NCBI GenBank assembly: GCA_012656075.1
Contig: JAAKBF010000007.1
Span: forward strand, 1,240,001 to 1,304,000
Direction of reading: 5' to 3'
Origin: Phytophthora hibernalis
Taxonomy: Eukaryota; Oomycota; Peronosporomycetes; Peronosporales; Peronosporaceae
Length of the DNA stretch: 64,000 bases
Within the stretch, counting starts at the first letter, position 1, and each line of letters opens with the position of its first letter. The notes beneath the pieces are model-generated. The model worked only from the letters and a program-made list of their open reading frames with translations. It made no database searches and was not told the origin of the DNA. Below are positions 1 to 10,800 of the stretch, piece after piece. The position numbers and the translations under genes are program-made.

Positions 1-2391
1 GGTGTCCTTGTTTATTGTAGGGTCGACTGTCGCGAAAAAGAGGTCAAAAGTATCACTAGCTGGTGCAGAAACCACCTGAGCATTTGCGGAGATATCTGCT
101 GCTCTGCTGGTAAGGGTTTGAAAGAACAGCTTGAAGATCTCAAAATCCACGGGTAGACAGAAGCAGTCTGGGTGAGGTGACAACTGTGGTAGCTCCAGGC
201 TCACTTTCTCAGTAGTCCCAGACTCTCCGTTTTCATTGCAAGCGCCTTCGGTAGTGCTTGTAGTAATGAACGCACCAGAGATGGCGTCTCGGAAAGAAAA
301 TCTTGCATCGCCAGCCAAAATGGCGACAGGGAAAGCCGCCATGTCATCATCTCTATCGACTAGCGTCAAAAAGAACTCGAACGCCTCAACTGGAAACAGA
401 ACCAATCCTGTCGATGATACAGGTTTTATTTCTGAAGAAGCGGTCGTAGAAGCACCATGTCGAAATTGGTCTAGTACTTGAACTAAGGTCTCGTTCAGTC
501 GGCTATCTTCGTAAGCGGCTTGTGTCCTAGGATCTGGAATTGGCCGAAGGCTTACATCCATGTCAGCAATGCTGGAAGTATCGCTATCAAGAAGAGCCGT
601 ATGTATTACGACACGCTCCTTTGAGTTACATTCGGGAACGTTGACAGCATCAGTTGAATGCTGGATAGACACCGCAAAAATGTCAGCGCGCAGTGAGTCC
701 AGAAAATAGTTCCCTATCAGTGCAACAGGGCCATCACTTCCAACATGCCATTGACGTTGAGCATGTATTAGCTCCAATGTTTTTCGCTTTGTGGAATCTC
801 CGTGAATGAAGTCGTGCGTGTCGAAGAGTGCGAAGTCTAACTGCCCATGTGCGATAAACGAGTGAAAACACTTCATTTGCCGTCGTGAATTCAGGACTTG
901 CTCACTCAAATCGGAAGCTATGACCAATGGTACTAGTCCTCGTCTCTTAAACTCGTCATTTGCTTCCACAAGTTCAGTAAAGTGAAGCATGAACGCGTGC
1001 AAAATTTACAGGAGCCACTGGCGGCTTCCCACACGAAGCAATTCGGGGGCCCATTTTCCTTAAAAGAAGCCTTGACACAGTCAGTGTTACTCAACAAGAA
1101 GTCGACTGCGATACGTGCGTAACCTGCAGCCAGGAAAGAGCTGCTGGAGACACCAAACGGAATAGCACCCGAACTCCATGCGCGGATGCCTTGGTCCTTG
1201 TAAAACTGCTTCTGGGTGTCCCAAAGACAGCACTTCGACAGTCTCTCGAGATTTGGTGACATTGCTTGAGGCTGAACTGTTGTGTCGATAAAAAGGACAG
1301 ACGCTGTCTGCTCTTGCTTACCGAACCGATTCGCTGTCTTCTCTTCTCCCAGATCCACAGGAGGATACAAACCACTCCATAGCTGCATTTCACGCTTCTC
1401 TAATTCTTCAAGATCACGCCGCACACGGGATTGTGGAATAAGCTGAGTCTGCCTCCGGAGCTTCTTGGCGCAAGCACGAACAAGCTTCGGGTGAAAGTGA
1501 CTCCAGCGTAACGCGAGTAGCAAAAGCTGGAACGGTAACTGGTTGATAGACGAAAACATCGTCGCTCGAGCCGCTCCAAAAGTCTCTTTCCGTTCGCCAA
1601 AGCCCCGCAGACTCAGGAACCCACCGAACGATCTCCATCACAAAACGCCACCCACACTGATCTCGCAGGGCATTCAATGGCTCAGCAATAAACTTCAAAC
1701 TCCTTCTCCATTCACTCTCCGTCTCACCAACATACTGCAGATGATACATCAAAGTGCTGTCAATAGCTCTACTTTCCGTTTCCAAACCCAACAACCCATC
1801 CGGATTGTGCACTACAAGCACCATAATTCTCCCAAAAGAGCCTAGAACTTGATTCACCGCCTGGACAATAGCATCAACCAGCTTCGCTGCAACTTCATCC
1901 TCGGACGGCGCGTACACCATAAACACCATTCCAGTCGAACTGCTACTTGAAGTATCAAAAGTTATGTCAGAAATCCATGACTGCATCTCGTCCATATTTT
2001 TCACATGTGCGTAGGAACCTTCACCCTCTGCACTGCACACTTCACTCTGACGTAGGAACCCATTCATCAACACCGACAGCACTTTTCCTTGCTCAGAAAT
2101 GGCTGCATCCCCCAACGAGACCAACACATGCGACTGCAATTGACTTTGCGTAGCTGCTCGTTCCAGCACTTGCACCAACGTCTCCGCCAGCCAACATTGC
2201 GCCAGGTCTTCACGTAATGTACTCACCTCCATCCACCACTTCAGGTTTTCGACCGTTTCGTCGCCGGATTGAATGGTGACGACGATACCAAACAACATGG
2301 CTACATTTTCATCCCACTCCTGAGATTGATTGGCAGCGGTGGAAGAAAGGAGACGACCCATATTTAGACAATAAGGTCCCTTTTGCTGCAT
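1..2391 (-). CDS. SAM-dependent methyltransferase-like protein, frameshifted, 3' end off window
   Basis: The coding sense is on the minus strand from an ATG at 2391 (or the in-frame ATG at 2361), and the frame is still open at base 1, so the C-terminus is missing. One frame covers 2391 to about 1500, a second about 1500 to 990, a third about 985 to 1. Single-base shifts join them, the last beside TTTTGCACGCG near 985. The middle part has a pattern I associate with a bacterial-type methyltransferase family: LWDTQKQFYKDQGIRAW, then AAGYARIAVDFLL, then VWEAASGSCKF, which sits where E-x-G-x-GSGKF (the SAM loop) is expected, and later GNYFLDSLRADIF. The substrate cannot be told. No signal peptide is seen. 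An intron instead of the first shift is possible but no good GT/AG pair was found. The family call is moderate and the gene extent fairly firm. Confidence 0.55.
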
Positions 2392-2450
2392 TATTGTACC
2401 CCATGTTTATACCTTTTTGTGAAAATAGTCCTTCCTTGTACAATTTTATG

Positions 2451-2573
2451 TCCAAAAATACGTCCACACAAAAATGTTTACATTCGAAATGTTTAGTCAA
2501 AAATACGTCCACACAAAAAGCTTACATAAGTCAAAAATACATCCACACAAAATAGTTTACATTCGAAATGTTA
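2451..2573. repeat. Imperfect short tandem repeat upstream of the DUF455-GT gene
   Basis: Three imperfect direct copies lie side by side at about 2451-2494, 2496-2528 and 2529-2573. Each carries the core TCAAAAATACGTCCACACAAA (the last has CATCC), and the first and third end in TTTACATTCGAAATGTT. The last copy runs into the ATG at 2568, so the array forms the immediate upstream region or 5' leader of the plus-strand gene. Unit length is 33-45 bases. It is not a CRISPR array because there are no regular spacers. Confidence 0.8.
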
Positions 2574-4841
2574 CGTCGGACAAGTCGAGTGGCCAAGGGC
2601 GTCCTGCGTCCGTATCGTCCACTTCTCGCCGCCCCATTGTCAACCGCTTCAACGCCAGACTCGTTGCTCGCCTATGGTGTTCGTATTTTACATTGCATCG
2701 ACCCGCACGAGAAAGTTTCGCTCACTTTCGAGTGTCAAAATCGCTGGAATTCCGACACTTTACCCATTTTTCGGGAACCCAAATGGGGTTCCCATATTCC
2801 GCCGGATCTGCCGGCCAGAGGACCCAAACCGCAACTTTTGCCCCCAAACAGATGCCAAGTATGAAACAATTGCAGACTCAAGCCAGTATCCCAATTATTA
2901 TGCTTCACGCTTTGGCACACATTGAATTGGGAGCTATTGACAATTATTGGGACACGCTCGTCCGCTTCGACCCGGTCGAACACCAATTGCCCAAAGACTT
3001 TTACGATGATTTTCTGAAAGTTGCAGCGGACGAAGCTCGACATTTCACTATGGTGGACGACAGATTGAGAGAATTGGGCTCCGAATATGGAGCTCTTCCT
3101 GCAACAATTGCCTTATTGGAGCACGCGGCGAACACAGCAGCAGATTTGGCTGCAAGAATTGCAGTGGTGCCTTTGGTGCAAGAAGCTAGAGGGTTAGACT
3201 CGGGAGATCGATTGGTGCACAGGATTAAATCCATGGGAGATAAAGCTTCGGCTCGTGTGGTGGAGCAGATTGTGGGAGGAACGAGACCATGTGAAGTGCG
3301 GCATCAAGTGGTTCAAGTACATTGCAAAAGTGCAGAAGAGAGAGCAGGACAAAGTCGCGTATTTTCAAGAATTGGTGCTGCAGTTTTTCCCGGATGGACT
3401 ACCAGGACCGTTTGATGTGGAGGCGAGACTTGCAGCGGATATGGGCACGGAATGGTACCAAGCACTGGAAAGTAAAGTTGGCCATTCCTACCCACCTCCG
3501 TCATCGAGAACAGATGTGAAAAAGGAGAAGGTACAGGAGCAGAGTGCGAGTGTCGCGGCGTTTGCGGCCAGTAAGAAGAAAGTGATTTTAGCCGGGTCGG
3601 TGTGGCCCGAACGTACAAGCTCCGCGGCTGGAGTTCGTAGTGCGGATATTATCAGTGTGCTGCAAGAGCGTGGCTATCAGGTCCTGTGTGTGTCCCCGAG
3701 TCGGTTGAATGACCATACGACACGGTTAGAGCTGGAACACGACGTGCGCTGCATGCAAGCAGACGCTAATACCGACGCTTTCCAGAATCTACTGCTGGCA
3801 ACGCTGCCGCAGGTCGTGATTTTTGACCGCTTCATAGCTGAAGAGATGTATGGTTGGCAAGCCAAGAAGTACGCACCCGATGCGCTGCGAGTACTTGACC
3901 TGCAAGATGTCCACTTCGTTCGTCGCGCACGAGAGTTTGCAGTGAAGAAACAAGGAGCGCGTTTCGAAGATACACTGGATGGAACACGACTGGATATTGC
4001 GCCTGTGGAAAAGGTTGCGATCCGCGAATTGGCATCTATTCATCGTTCTGACTTGACGTTATATGTATCGGACTTCGAGCGCGACTTGCTGGTCTCGCGC
4101 TTCCAAGTGCCCAATTCGAGCTTGCACTGCTGTGACTTCTTCTACCCCAAAATCGATGTATCAACGCTACGCTCATTCGATGAGCGGAAAAATGTTGCAT
4201 TCATTGGCAGCTTCAAGCATGCGCCCAACGTTGATGCCGTTGAATGGACGAAGAATGTCATTCTTCCGTTGTTTCGTAGCATGGAAAAGGATGCGGAGAT
4301 CCACATTTACGGGTCTTATGGAGAGACCAAGCGTTTTACAAAGCTAGATGACCCCAGACGGGGTTTCTTCATGAAAGGCTTTGCTCCCGAAGCGCACGAG
4401 ATGTTGAGTCAATACCGTCTAAGCATCGCACCACTGCGGTTTGGCGCAGGCATCAAGGGGAAAATCGCGGACAGTTGGTTTGTGGGAACACCATGCGTGA
4501 CCACTTCAATTGGGGCTGAGGGTATGATTTCGGATAACACGTCGTGGGGCGGTGCAATCGCTGACAACACCGAGACCTTTGCGAACGAGATGCAGAGTCT
4601 CTACAATGACGTACCACGCTGGAGTGCTGCCAGGGATGCTGGTGTGGCTACATGCTCGTCCCGGTACGATCAATCGCGCAATGCTGACAGCTTGATGGAA
4701 CGAATGGAACTTGCTATGAGTGAGAAGCACGCGTTACGCGAACAGAATTGGATGGGGCGGATTTTGTGGTCCGAGAAGTTTCGAGCCACGGAGTACATGT
4801 CGAGGTACATTCGTGCGAAAAATGAAGCTACCAACGAATAA
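2568..4841 (+). CDS. DUF455 ferritin-like domain fused to GT4-type glycosyltransferase, frameshifted
   Basis: The start at 2568 gives a basic, serine-rich N-terminus without acidic residues (MLRRTSRVAKGVLRPYRPLL), which looks like a mitochondrial presequence. A DUF455 (PF04305-type) domain follows: LLAYGVRILHCIDPHEKVSL, then HALAHIELGAIDNYW, DEARHFTMVDDRLRELGS and EERDHVKCGIKWF. Its H-x-E and E-x-x-H motifs are the expected ferritin-like metal ligands. The C-terminal half is a glycosyltransferase group 1 domain: VAFIGSFKHAPNVDAVEW, MKGFAPEAHEMLSQYRLSIA, and GIKGKIADSWFVGTPCVTTS followed by GAEGM. The first Glu of the usual E-x7-E motif is Asp here. Frame changes at about 2852 (CCCCC run) and 3277 (GGG run) are each repaired by one base, and DUF455 homology continues across both, so I read one gene of about 757 residues. 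Neither the DUF455 reaction nor the sugar substrate is known from sequence. Confidence 0.8.
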
Positions 4842-5164
4842 ATAGAGCGCGTGTGGCATTTATTATGGTTCATTATGTCAGCTTTATCGAACACTGCATA
4901 CCGGTTGGGTGAGATCTTGTTTGACCCGCTCACTTGCATTGATGTGGTTCAATTTTGCGTCCTAGTGGCATTGTGGCAATATCGTCAAACGACTTCGACA
5001 ACTAGCAAACATGTACATGTATTTCAGGTATTTACATTTTGCAGCAGAAATACTTCGAGTACCTTGTTGTAGAGATCCAATGGAGTATCGCACTCGTCTT
5101 CAGTCTCGACGTCCCCCTCGCCGCGCCAATGTTGGGAAAAACATGGCATATTCGGTCAGGATCG
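4842..5164. other. Intergenic, 3' flank of the DUF455-GT gene
   Basis: No convincing coding region. It holds one TACATGTA palindrome at 5014-5021. The right part is the 3' flank of the effector pseudogene on the minus strand. Confidence 0.5.
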
Positions 5165-5784
5165 TCAATCTAGGGTCGTTCCCCGATACAGTAGCGACGA
5201 AAGGTTTTCCAACCCGAACATCTTGGTTGCAATCACATCTGGGTGTAGTCTGCGAGCAAACCATGCCTCGAATTGAGTAATTTCCACCTTATTCGCAACA
5301 GACTTGAGATCTGGGACTTGTTTGAGCGACTGCAACAGCTTTGCTAGCTTTGCTTCTTGAAGTTGATCCAGCAACCGGAAGTATATCTCGTAGTCTGCAA
5401 ACGAGTGGCCGTCACTTCGATATGACTTGACGTAGTGAAGCCACTGGAGGAGTTTTGGGTTCTCGTAAAGCTTATCACCGGCCTTTTCCTGTCTTGAAAA
5501 CGCTCTTCGGGTTTTCGCTGGCCATCAACCACAACTTGTTGGAAATCTTTTGAGACACGCTGAACTTCGACGCCAGCTCCGCAATCTTCGACGTACCAGG
5601 TAGGCCCCTCCTGTTGACTTCAAGGTTCGATCTCTAGAGTTTTCTTATTGCTTGTCAGTGGTAAACGCACCAAGCAGGTGTGCACTTGTCTTCGAAATGG
5701 AGCCTTTAGACAGGTGAGTCTCCCGACCGCGGGACCCACGAGAATTGTTGCCACAGCCAACAGGATGATTGTGGAAATGCGCAT
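5165..5784 (-). pseudogene. Decayed RXLR/WY-type secreted effector gene
   Basis: On the minus strand an ATG at 5784 opens a signal peptide (MRISTIILLAVATILVGPAVG). In another frame shortly after it, HLLGAF sits where an RxLR motif would be and is followed by a stop and ENSRDR, which resembles a degenerate dEER region. Further down, again in a shifted frame, comes a well-preserved WY-type effector core: GDKLYENPKLLQWLHYVKSY, then FADYEIYFRLL, then FEAWFARRLHPDVIATKMF, ending at a stop at 5165-5167. At least two frame changes and one in-frame stop separate the signal peptide from the WY part. The order signal peptide, RxLR/dEER-like region, WY repeats is that of oomycete host-translocated effectors. 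RxLR itself is not intact, so I call it a pseudogene, though one or two of the shifts could be sequence errors as elsewhere in this window. Confidence 0.7.
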
Positions 5785-5939
5785 GGTCCGTTTGGTTGTT
5801 GGTGGTATTCTTGAGATAAAAAGCAAAGTGATGTTTGGACAGCACATTCGGACAGTGATGAACGGGAATGTTGGCAGGGTGCTCGATGTAATCCATTTGT
5901 GCGTGATGCCCACAGCGTTAGCCCCACTCATGCAATGCG

Positions 5940-6455
5940 TTGCGACAAGACAAAATAGTGATGTCAGCCAATCCTGACTTTGATCAAACCATAACGCTTC
6001 TCGACGCCACAAAATTCATGAAGTACCGTACATGTCCAATGCAGTACAGATACGGACCAAGAAAAGCATGGTGTTAATGATCAAGATCAGTATTGACTCA
6101 CCATGTTGGATTGAACTCGGTACCCCCACACACACATCCAACCAGACCGTCAGGCTTGTAAGGAAGCACTCTAAAACTCGATTTGAAAATCACTGCTCAC
6201 TGCGATTCGCTGCTTACAGTATGCGCGGTAATATTGATAAGCATTTTTCCTGTTGTGTCCGAACTTGGAACGTTAAACCAGACAAAACTATGGTGAGGGC
6301 AACCGCATGCCGATCCTAACCTTTATCATATCATAACGCTTCTCATGGCCACAAACATAAGTACATGTAACAGACGTGTAGATGCACCACGTGAAGCGAG
6401 AAGGAACTTTATGATCAAGGTCTGGCTTGACTAACCAGGATTGAATACACTTACT
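5940..6455. repeat. Diverged direct duplication, about 340 bp apart
   Basis: The segment at about 5940-6120 is recognisably repeated at about 6277-6455. Matching pieces include GACAAGACAAAATAGTGATG with CCAGACAAAACTATGGTGAG, CCAATCCTGACTTTGATC with CCGATCCTAACCTTTATC, and CATAACGCTTCTC in both, followed by GCCACAAA and an ATGATCAAG stretch. The first copy lies just upstream of the effector pseudogene, so this is a duplicated effector 5' flank. Confidence 0.6.
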
Positions 6456-6771
6456 TGTATTAATACTTGCTTACTTGTATTAATACATACATGTAGAGCC
6501 AGCAGTCTTGTATAACGCTCTCTAAGTGACTCACTTCTGTTGTACATGTAGACGTACATCCCGATAATACATGTAGTTAGACCATGATGTGAGCCTTTGA
6601 ATTGCCTTTTTCAAACCGTTGTTACGCAAAGGTATGTTTGGCTCTCGGAGCCCAACACTCAGGCATCACTAGCTTCGACACCCTTCGAATTGTGGTTCTC
6701 ATTCCAAGACTTTCCTTCTGAACGACAACCTGCAACCTACTTTCCAAAAGTCTTGATCAAGAATACCTACT
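6012..6771. other. Intergenic, upstream region of the jacalin gene
   Basis: No gene supported. Contents: the second copy of the diverged duplication; a perfect 16-base tandem pair TTACTTGTATTAATAC at 6451-6466 and 6471-6486; and four TACATGTA palindromes at 6362-6369, 6488-6495, 6543-6550 and 6568-6575. It must contain the promoter of the lectin gene, but no clear TATA or oomycete initiator could be fixed. Confidence 0.5.
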
Positions 6772-7359
6772 ATGCAGTCAAGAACGCTCACCTTCACGTA
6801 CCAGATGCTGGTTATGCTGGCGCTGATGGTCAATAGCGCTGTCGCGTTGGAAGACGGTGTTGCACTGAGTGAGGTTTTCGGTGGACCCCACGGCGACAAA
6901 TACTCGGACATGGAGCTCATTTCTCCCGGACAAGAAGTGCACTCCATCACCATTCGTACCGGCGAACGCGTCAACGGCGTCGGCCTCGATATCACGGACC
7001 CCGCGGGGACGAATTCCAGCGTCTACCACGGTGGCGATGGCGGCGACTCGAACACACTCACGCTAGGTGCTGGCGAGTACATCACGGGTATCGAGGCCCA
7101 CTGGGGTAAGTACCAAGGCCATACGCGCGTCAAGTACATCTGCTTCACCACCAGCGCTGGCAACACTCTTTTGGGAGGAACTCAGACCAATAACGTTGGC
7201 AAGGACACTGCCCCCGAGGGGTACCAGTTGGGTGGCTTCACTGGTTACGCTGGCAAGGAACTCGATTCGGTGGGTGCCATTTGGACCATCATTTCGGCGA
7301 GTGGGCCGACACCAAAGTATGGTGAAGCTGTAGCGCTTACGTTCAATGGCCTCGAGTAA
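6772..7359 (+). CDS. Secreted jacalin-like lectin
   Basis: An intact single-exon frame of 195 residues. The N-terminus has a short polar stretch and a hydrophobic core ending in a likely cleavage site (LVMLALMVNSAVA then LEDG), so the product is probably secreted. The rest, about residues 30-190, is one jacalin-type beta-prism lectin domain: it opens with SEVFGGPHGDKYSD, has the internal VKYICFTT strand and GAGEYITGIEAHWG, and ends in a GGFTGYAG loop followed by LDSVGAIW. The GG-x-x-GDKYSD start and the G-Y-AG-K-LDS-G-AIW end are typical. It would bind carbohydrate outside the cell, such as host or own wall glycans. It lies between an effector pseudogene and a PDR transporter. It is one of the few long frames here without a frameshift. 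Confidence 0.85.
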   Translation: MQSRTLTFTYQMLVMLALMVNSAVALEDGVALSEVFGGPHGDKYSDMELISPGQEVHSITIRTGERVNGVGLDITDPAGTNSSVYHGGDGGDSNTLTLGAGEYITGIEAHWGKYQGHTRVKYICFTTSAGNTLLGGTQTNNVGKDTAPEGYQLGGFTGYAGKELDSVGAIWTIISASGPTPKYGEAVALTFNGLE

Positions 7360-7883
7360 GCTTACTACAAACGACAGCATACAAAAGGCGTCAGATAGCC
7401 AACTATCGGTTCATCTCCACAAAGTGTTTGATCTTTTTACTTGTTGCGCTTTACAGTCTTTATTCGGACTACGACTATCTTGCACGAAATACCTACTTTA
7501 CTTGAAAAACCTTAAAAGTCGTACTACGTCGTATCAAGTGTTATAGCTTATCATCCTCGCCCGAGGTGATCTACAGTCCTAACACGACTTTGGGTCGATT
7601 TCAGAATCTGCTACCATGAATCAGACAGTACTTGAACCACTTGATACATGTAGTAATGTGTGCTCATTGACTTCAACCCGCAACTTCTGCAGGGTGTCAA
7701 ACTTCTTTATCAGCCTTTGTCCAAATCTACATTCAACTCTAGGTACACCTCGGCCATATTTCCTTAGCACTACATGATCAAATTGGACACGCAACAGCTT
7801 CAAACGCATCAAAATCTTTATTATCGCAGGGCAAGGTGACAAATCCGACCTCGAACATTGAACGGTGCATCACTTTTTTTCTT
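7360..7883. other. Intergenic between jacalin and ABC transporter 3' ends
   Basis: Convergent 3' flanks. It contains a TACATGTA palindrome at 7645-7652. A 73-codon minus-strand open frame at 7621-7842 encodes a charged peptide (HVVLRKYGRGVPRVECRFGQ). I cannot place it in a family and do not call it a gene; it may be a decayed fragment. Confidence 0.4.
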
Positions 7884-10800
7884 CTATCTCTTCTGGTGGT
7901 TGGTAAAACGCAGTGCGAGCAGCGACACCACACGAAGACAGGCAATCCAGAGTAAGATGATGGCAAAGTTCGACCAGATGTCGCTGTGCTTCGCCGTGAA
8001 GATTTCATCCAGGTACTCGGCGACCGTGATGTTGGTTCCTAGTATTGGCGGCGCACCAGTCATTTGCTGACATCCAAGCTCGCTACTATCTCCTTCGCTT
8101 GGACAGTCACCAAAGACGATGGCAATTAAACTCGCGAATGTGTACTTGTGGGGAGTCAAATGGTACAGCCATCGGTAACCCTGAGGAATCAAAGCAACAG
8201 GAGGGTTGAACCCTGTGAACGTGATCCAGACGTAGTTGACCAGGATGACAAACAGCGAAGCCACTTCGAGATTGGGAGACAAGTACGCTAAAAGCTGGCC
8301 GAAGTACGCTTGCAGCACCACGAGACCGGTGAGATTGACCCAGTATGACAAGAACTCCACCACACCCGTGGAACCCACCAGTGGGTAGTAGAAAAACATA
8401 AACAGTAGAGACTCCACGAAACAGTACGGGATCTCGACCAATGTCGCGCCGATAAAATACCAGAACGCATTGTACGTCTGGGCGTTGCGCTCCCGGTAAA
8501 ATGAAGCTCTCTCCTGGATAGAGATCGGCACGACGCTGCTGAAAACGATAAACGTCATGTACGACTGCGTCATGAAGACCATGCCGAGACCCGAGTTAAT
8601 TCCCTGGTACGATGAGTACTCAGCACTGACGTAAGCAACTCCGAAGACCAATCCCAGCATGATTGAAATGAGAAACCGAGTCAAGTTGTACGAAGCAGTC
8701 ATCCAGTATATATCGAAGAAGCGCTTGATCAAGAACTGGGCTTGAGTAACGTTGCTAGCAGCGCGTTTCTTGTTGAACACCAAGGCAGGAACAGAAGGCG
8801 ACGGGCGAGTGACTCCTTCGCGGTCCAAGTTTGATTTCTGCTGCTGAGCTTCGGCGCTAGACTTAAAGAGCTCAACAAAGTCCGTCTTGTTGCTGCTGTC
8901 GCTGCCCACGCCAGCTCCGATCACCTCCAGCATCCACGTCGCAGGGTTATAGTCCTGCTCTAGTTTCGCCACGCCATCAATTGACTCGAAATATCTGATC
9001 AAGTTTGATGCCTTGGCACCAAGATCACCAAAAACACCATTTCACCGCCGCGCTTCAGCAGCAGTAAGCTATCGAAAACGCCGAACACCACTGCTGATGG
9101 CTGATGGATCGTGCACACAATGGTGCGGCCCGTATCCGCCACTTTGCGTACACCGTTCATGATGAGCTTGGCTGACCGAGCGTCAAGTCCACTCGTCGGC
9201 TCGTCCAGGAACAACACACTCGGCTGCGCTGCCAGCTCCACGCCGATAGTCAGTCGCTTCATCTGCTCCGTCGAGCTGCCACGGATGATCTGGTCTGCGA
9301 TCGGGTGTAGGTCCAACAACTCCAGACACTCGTTCACCGAGTGATACTTCTGACTGTCAGGTACATCGGCACCCTGACGTAGGAAGGCACTGAATGTCAA
9401 CGCCTCTCGAAAGGTTGACGAGTCTGAGTGGATATCCATCTGCTCGCAGTAGCCCGTTGCACGGCGAATGGCTAGGTCCGTAGCAGGGTATCCGTTAAGC
9501 AAAATGTCACCTCGGATCAGTCCGTCAGTCTTACGTCCGGCGATGACGTCCATGAGTGTGGTCTTGCCAGCTCCAGATGACCCCATGAGTGCAGTAATGG
9601 TACCAGGCAGGGCATATCCGCTGACACCCTTGAGTAGGTCAATGGTAGCTTTCGTGTTTGTGGGGTCAGGGACCGAGTACCACAAGTGCTTGAAGGCCAA
9701 CGTCACCGGAACAAAATTCTTCTCTGCTGAACGAGGCACAGAAACAACCAAATGATCTTCATCGCGAGCGGATGAACCTTTCGGCGTTGCCACCAGAGCG
9801 TAATGGTCTTTGCGTGAGGCAGTGATCTTGTCGTCATCATTTTCAACATCCAGGGAAAAGTTTTCAGGAGTCTCGTATCTCCAGTATTCCAGCACCAAGC
9901 AGGAAAGTGTCATAAAGAACACGTATGCAGCAGCCAAGAATATGAGGCCGTACCACAACCAGTACTTCTCCGTCGGCACACCGTACACACCAAGCATGTA
10001 TTCCCCCATTTGCATTCCATACTCTGCGCAGTAATTTATTTCATTGTACACGCAGGTATCGAATCTTGAGTCGCGGTACTGGTTCACCACAACAGCGTGA
10101 ATTCCCCACGCATGCGGGCTGATCCAGTAAATCCAGGACAAATAGACCGGAATGGTGTCTTTTGTGATCAAAAATCCTGAGAACGTAGCGAGTAGCAACA
10201 ACGACAGCAATGCAATTGGGTTTGCCACGTTGATATTCGGGCACACGGATGCAATAAAGAAAAACCAAGCAGCGTACGCCATGTTCACGAGGAAAAGTAC
10301 AGCCTGGTACAGAATGTAACTCTGTGCGCTAGCCACGAAGCCGCACATCCAATATACGAGCGAGCCAAACAACAGTGTCTCCATCAGAATAATCGGAATT
10401 TGCTTTACCGAGCTTGCAATCACGAAAGACGAAGTCCGGTAGAAGTTGGCACCGCGCTGCTTGTAAATCACATCACGGGTCTCAAGAATCGTAGGAATCA
10501 TGGCGGATTTCGCCACCGCCAGCGTATCCACTACAGTGTAGGCCAGTCCCATAACGACCTGCGAGTTCAACGCATCGAACTGATAAAATGCAGATCCATA
10601 GATCAGTCCCAGGACCAGTGCCATGAATGCTCGGCTCTTCACTGCAGCCAAGTCTTGCACGAGCACCTTCAACTCACGCGAAATCAGTGTCGCTGTACCG
10701 GCCGCAAAGCTCTGCTGGAACTCGGGCGTGTGTTTAATGAACGCCATGTTGTCTTCAATGAGATCAGGACTCAACGGAGTGTGTAGGTCATCCAGCATGC

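Noticed and set aside
2451..2573. CRISPR array
   Set aside because: Only three imperfect units, no regular unique spacers, and a eukaryotic setting.
7621..7842. 73-codon minus-strand frame downstream of the ABC transporter
   Set aside because: Charged and protein-like, but without a family match I can name, signal peptide or neighbours to support it; left as intergenic.
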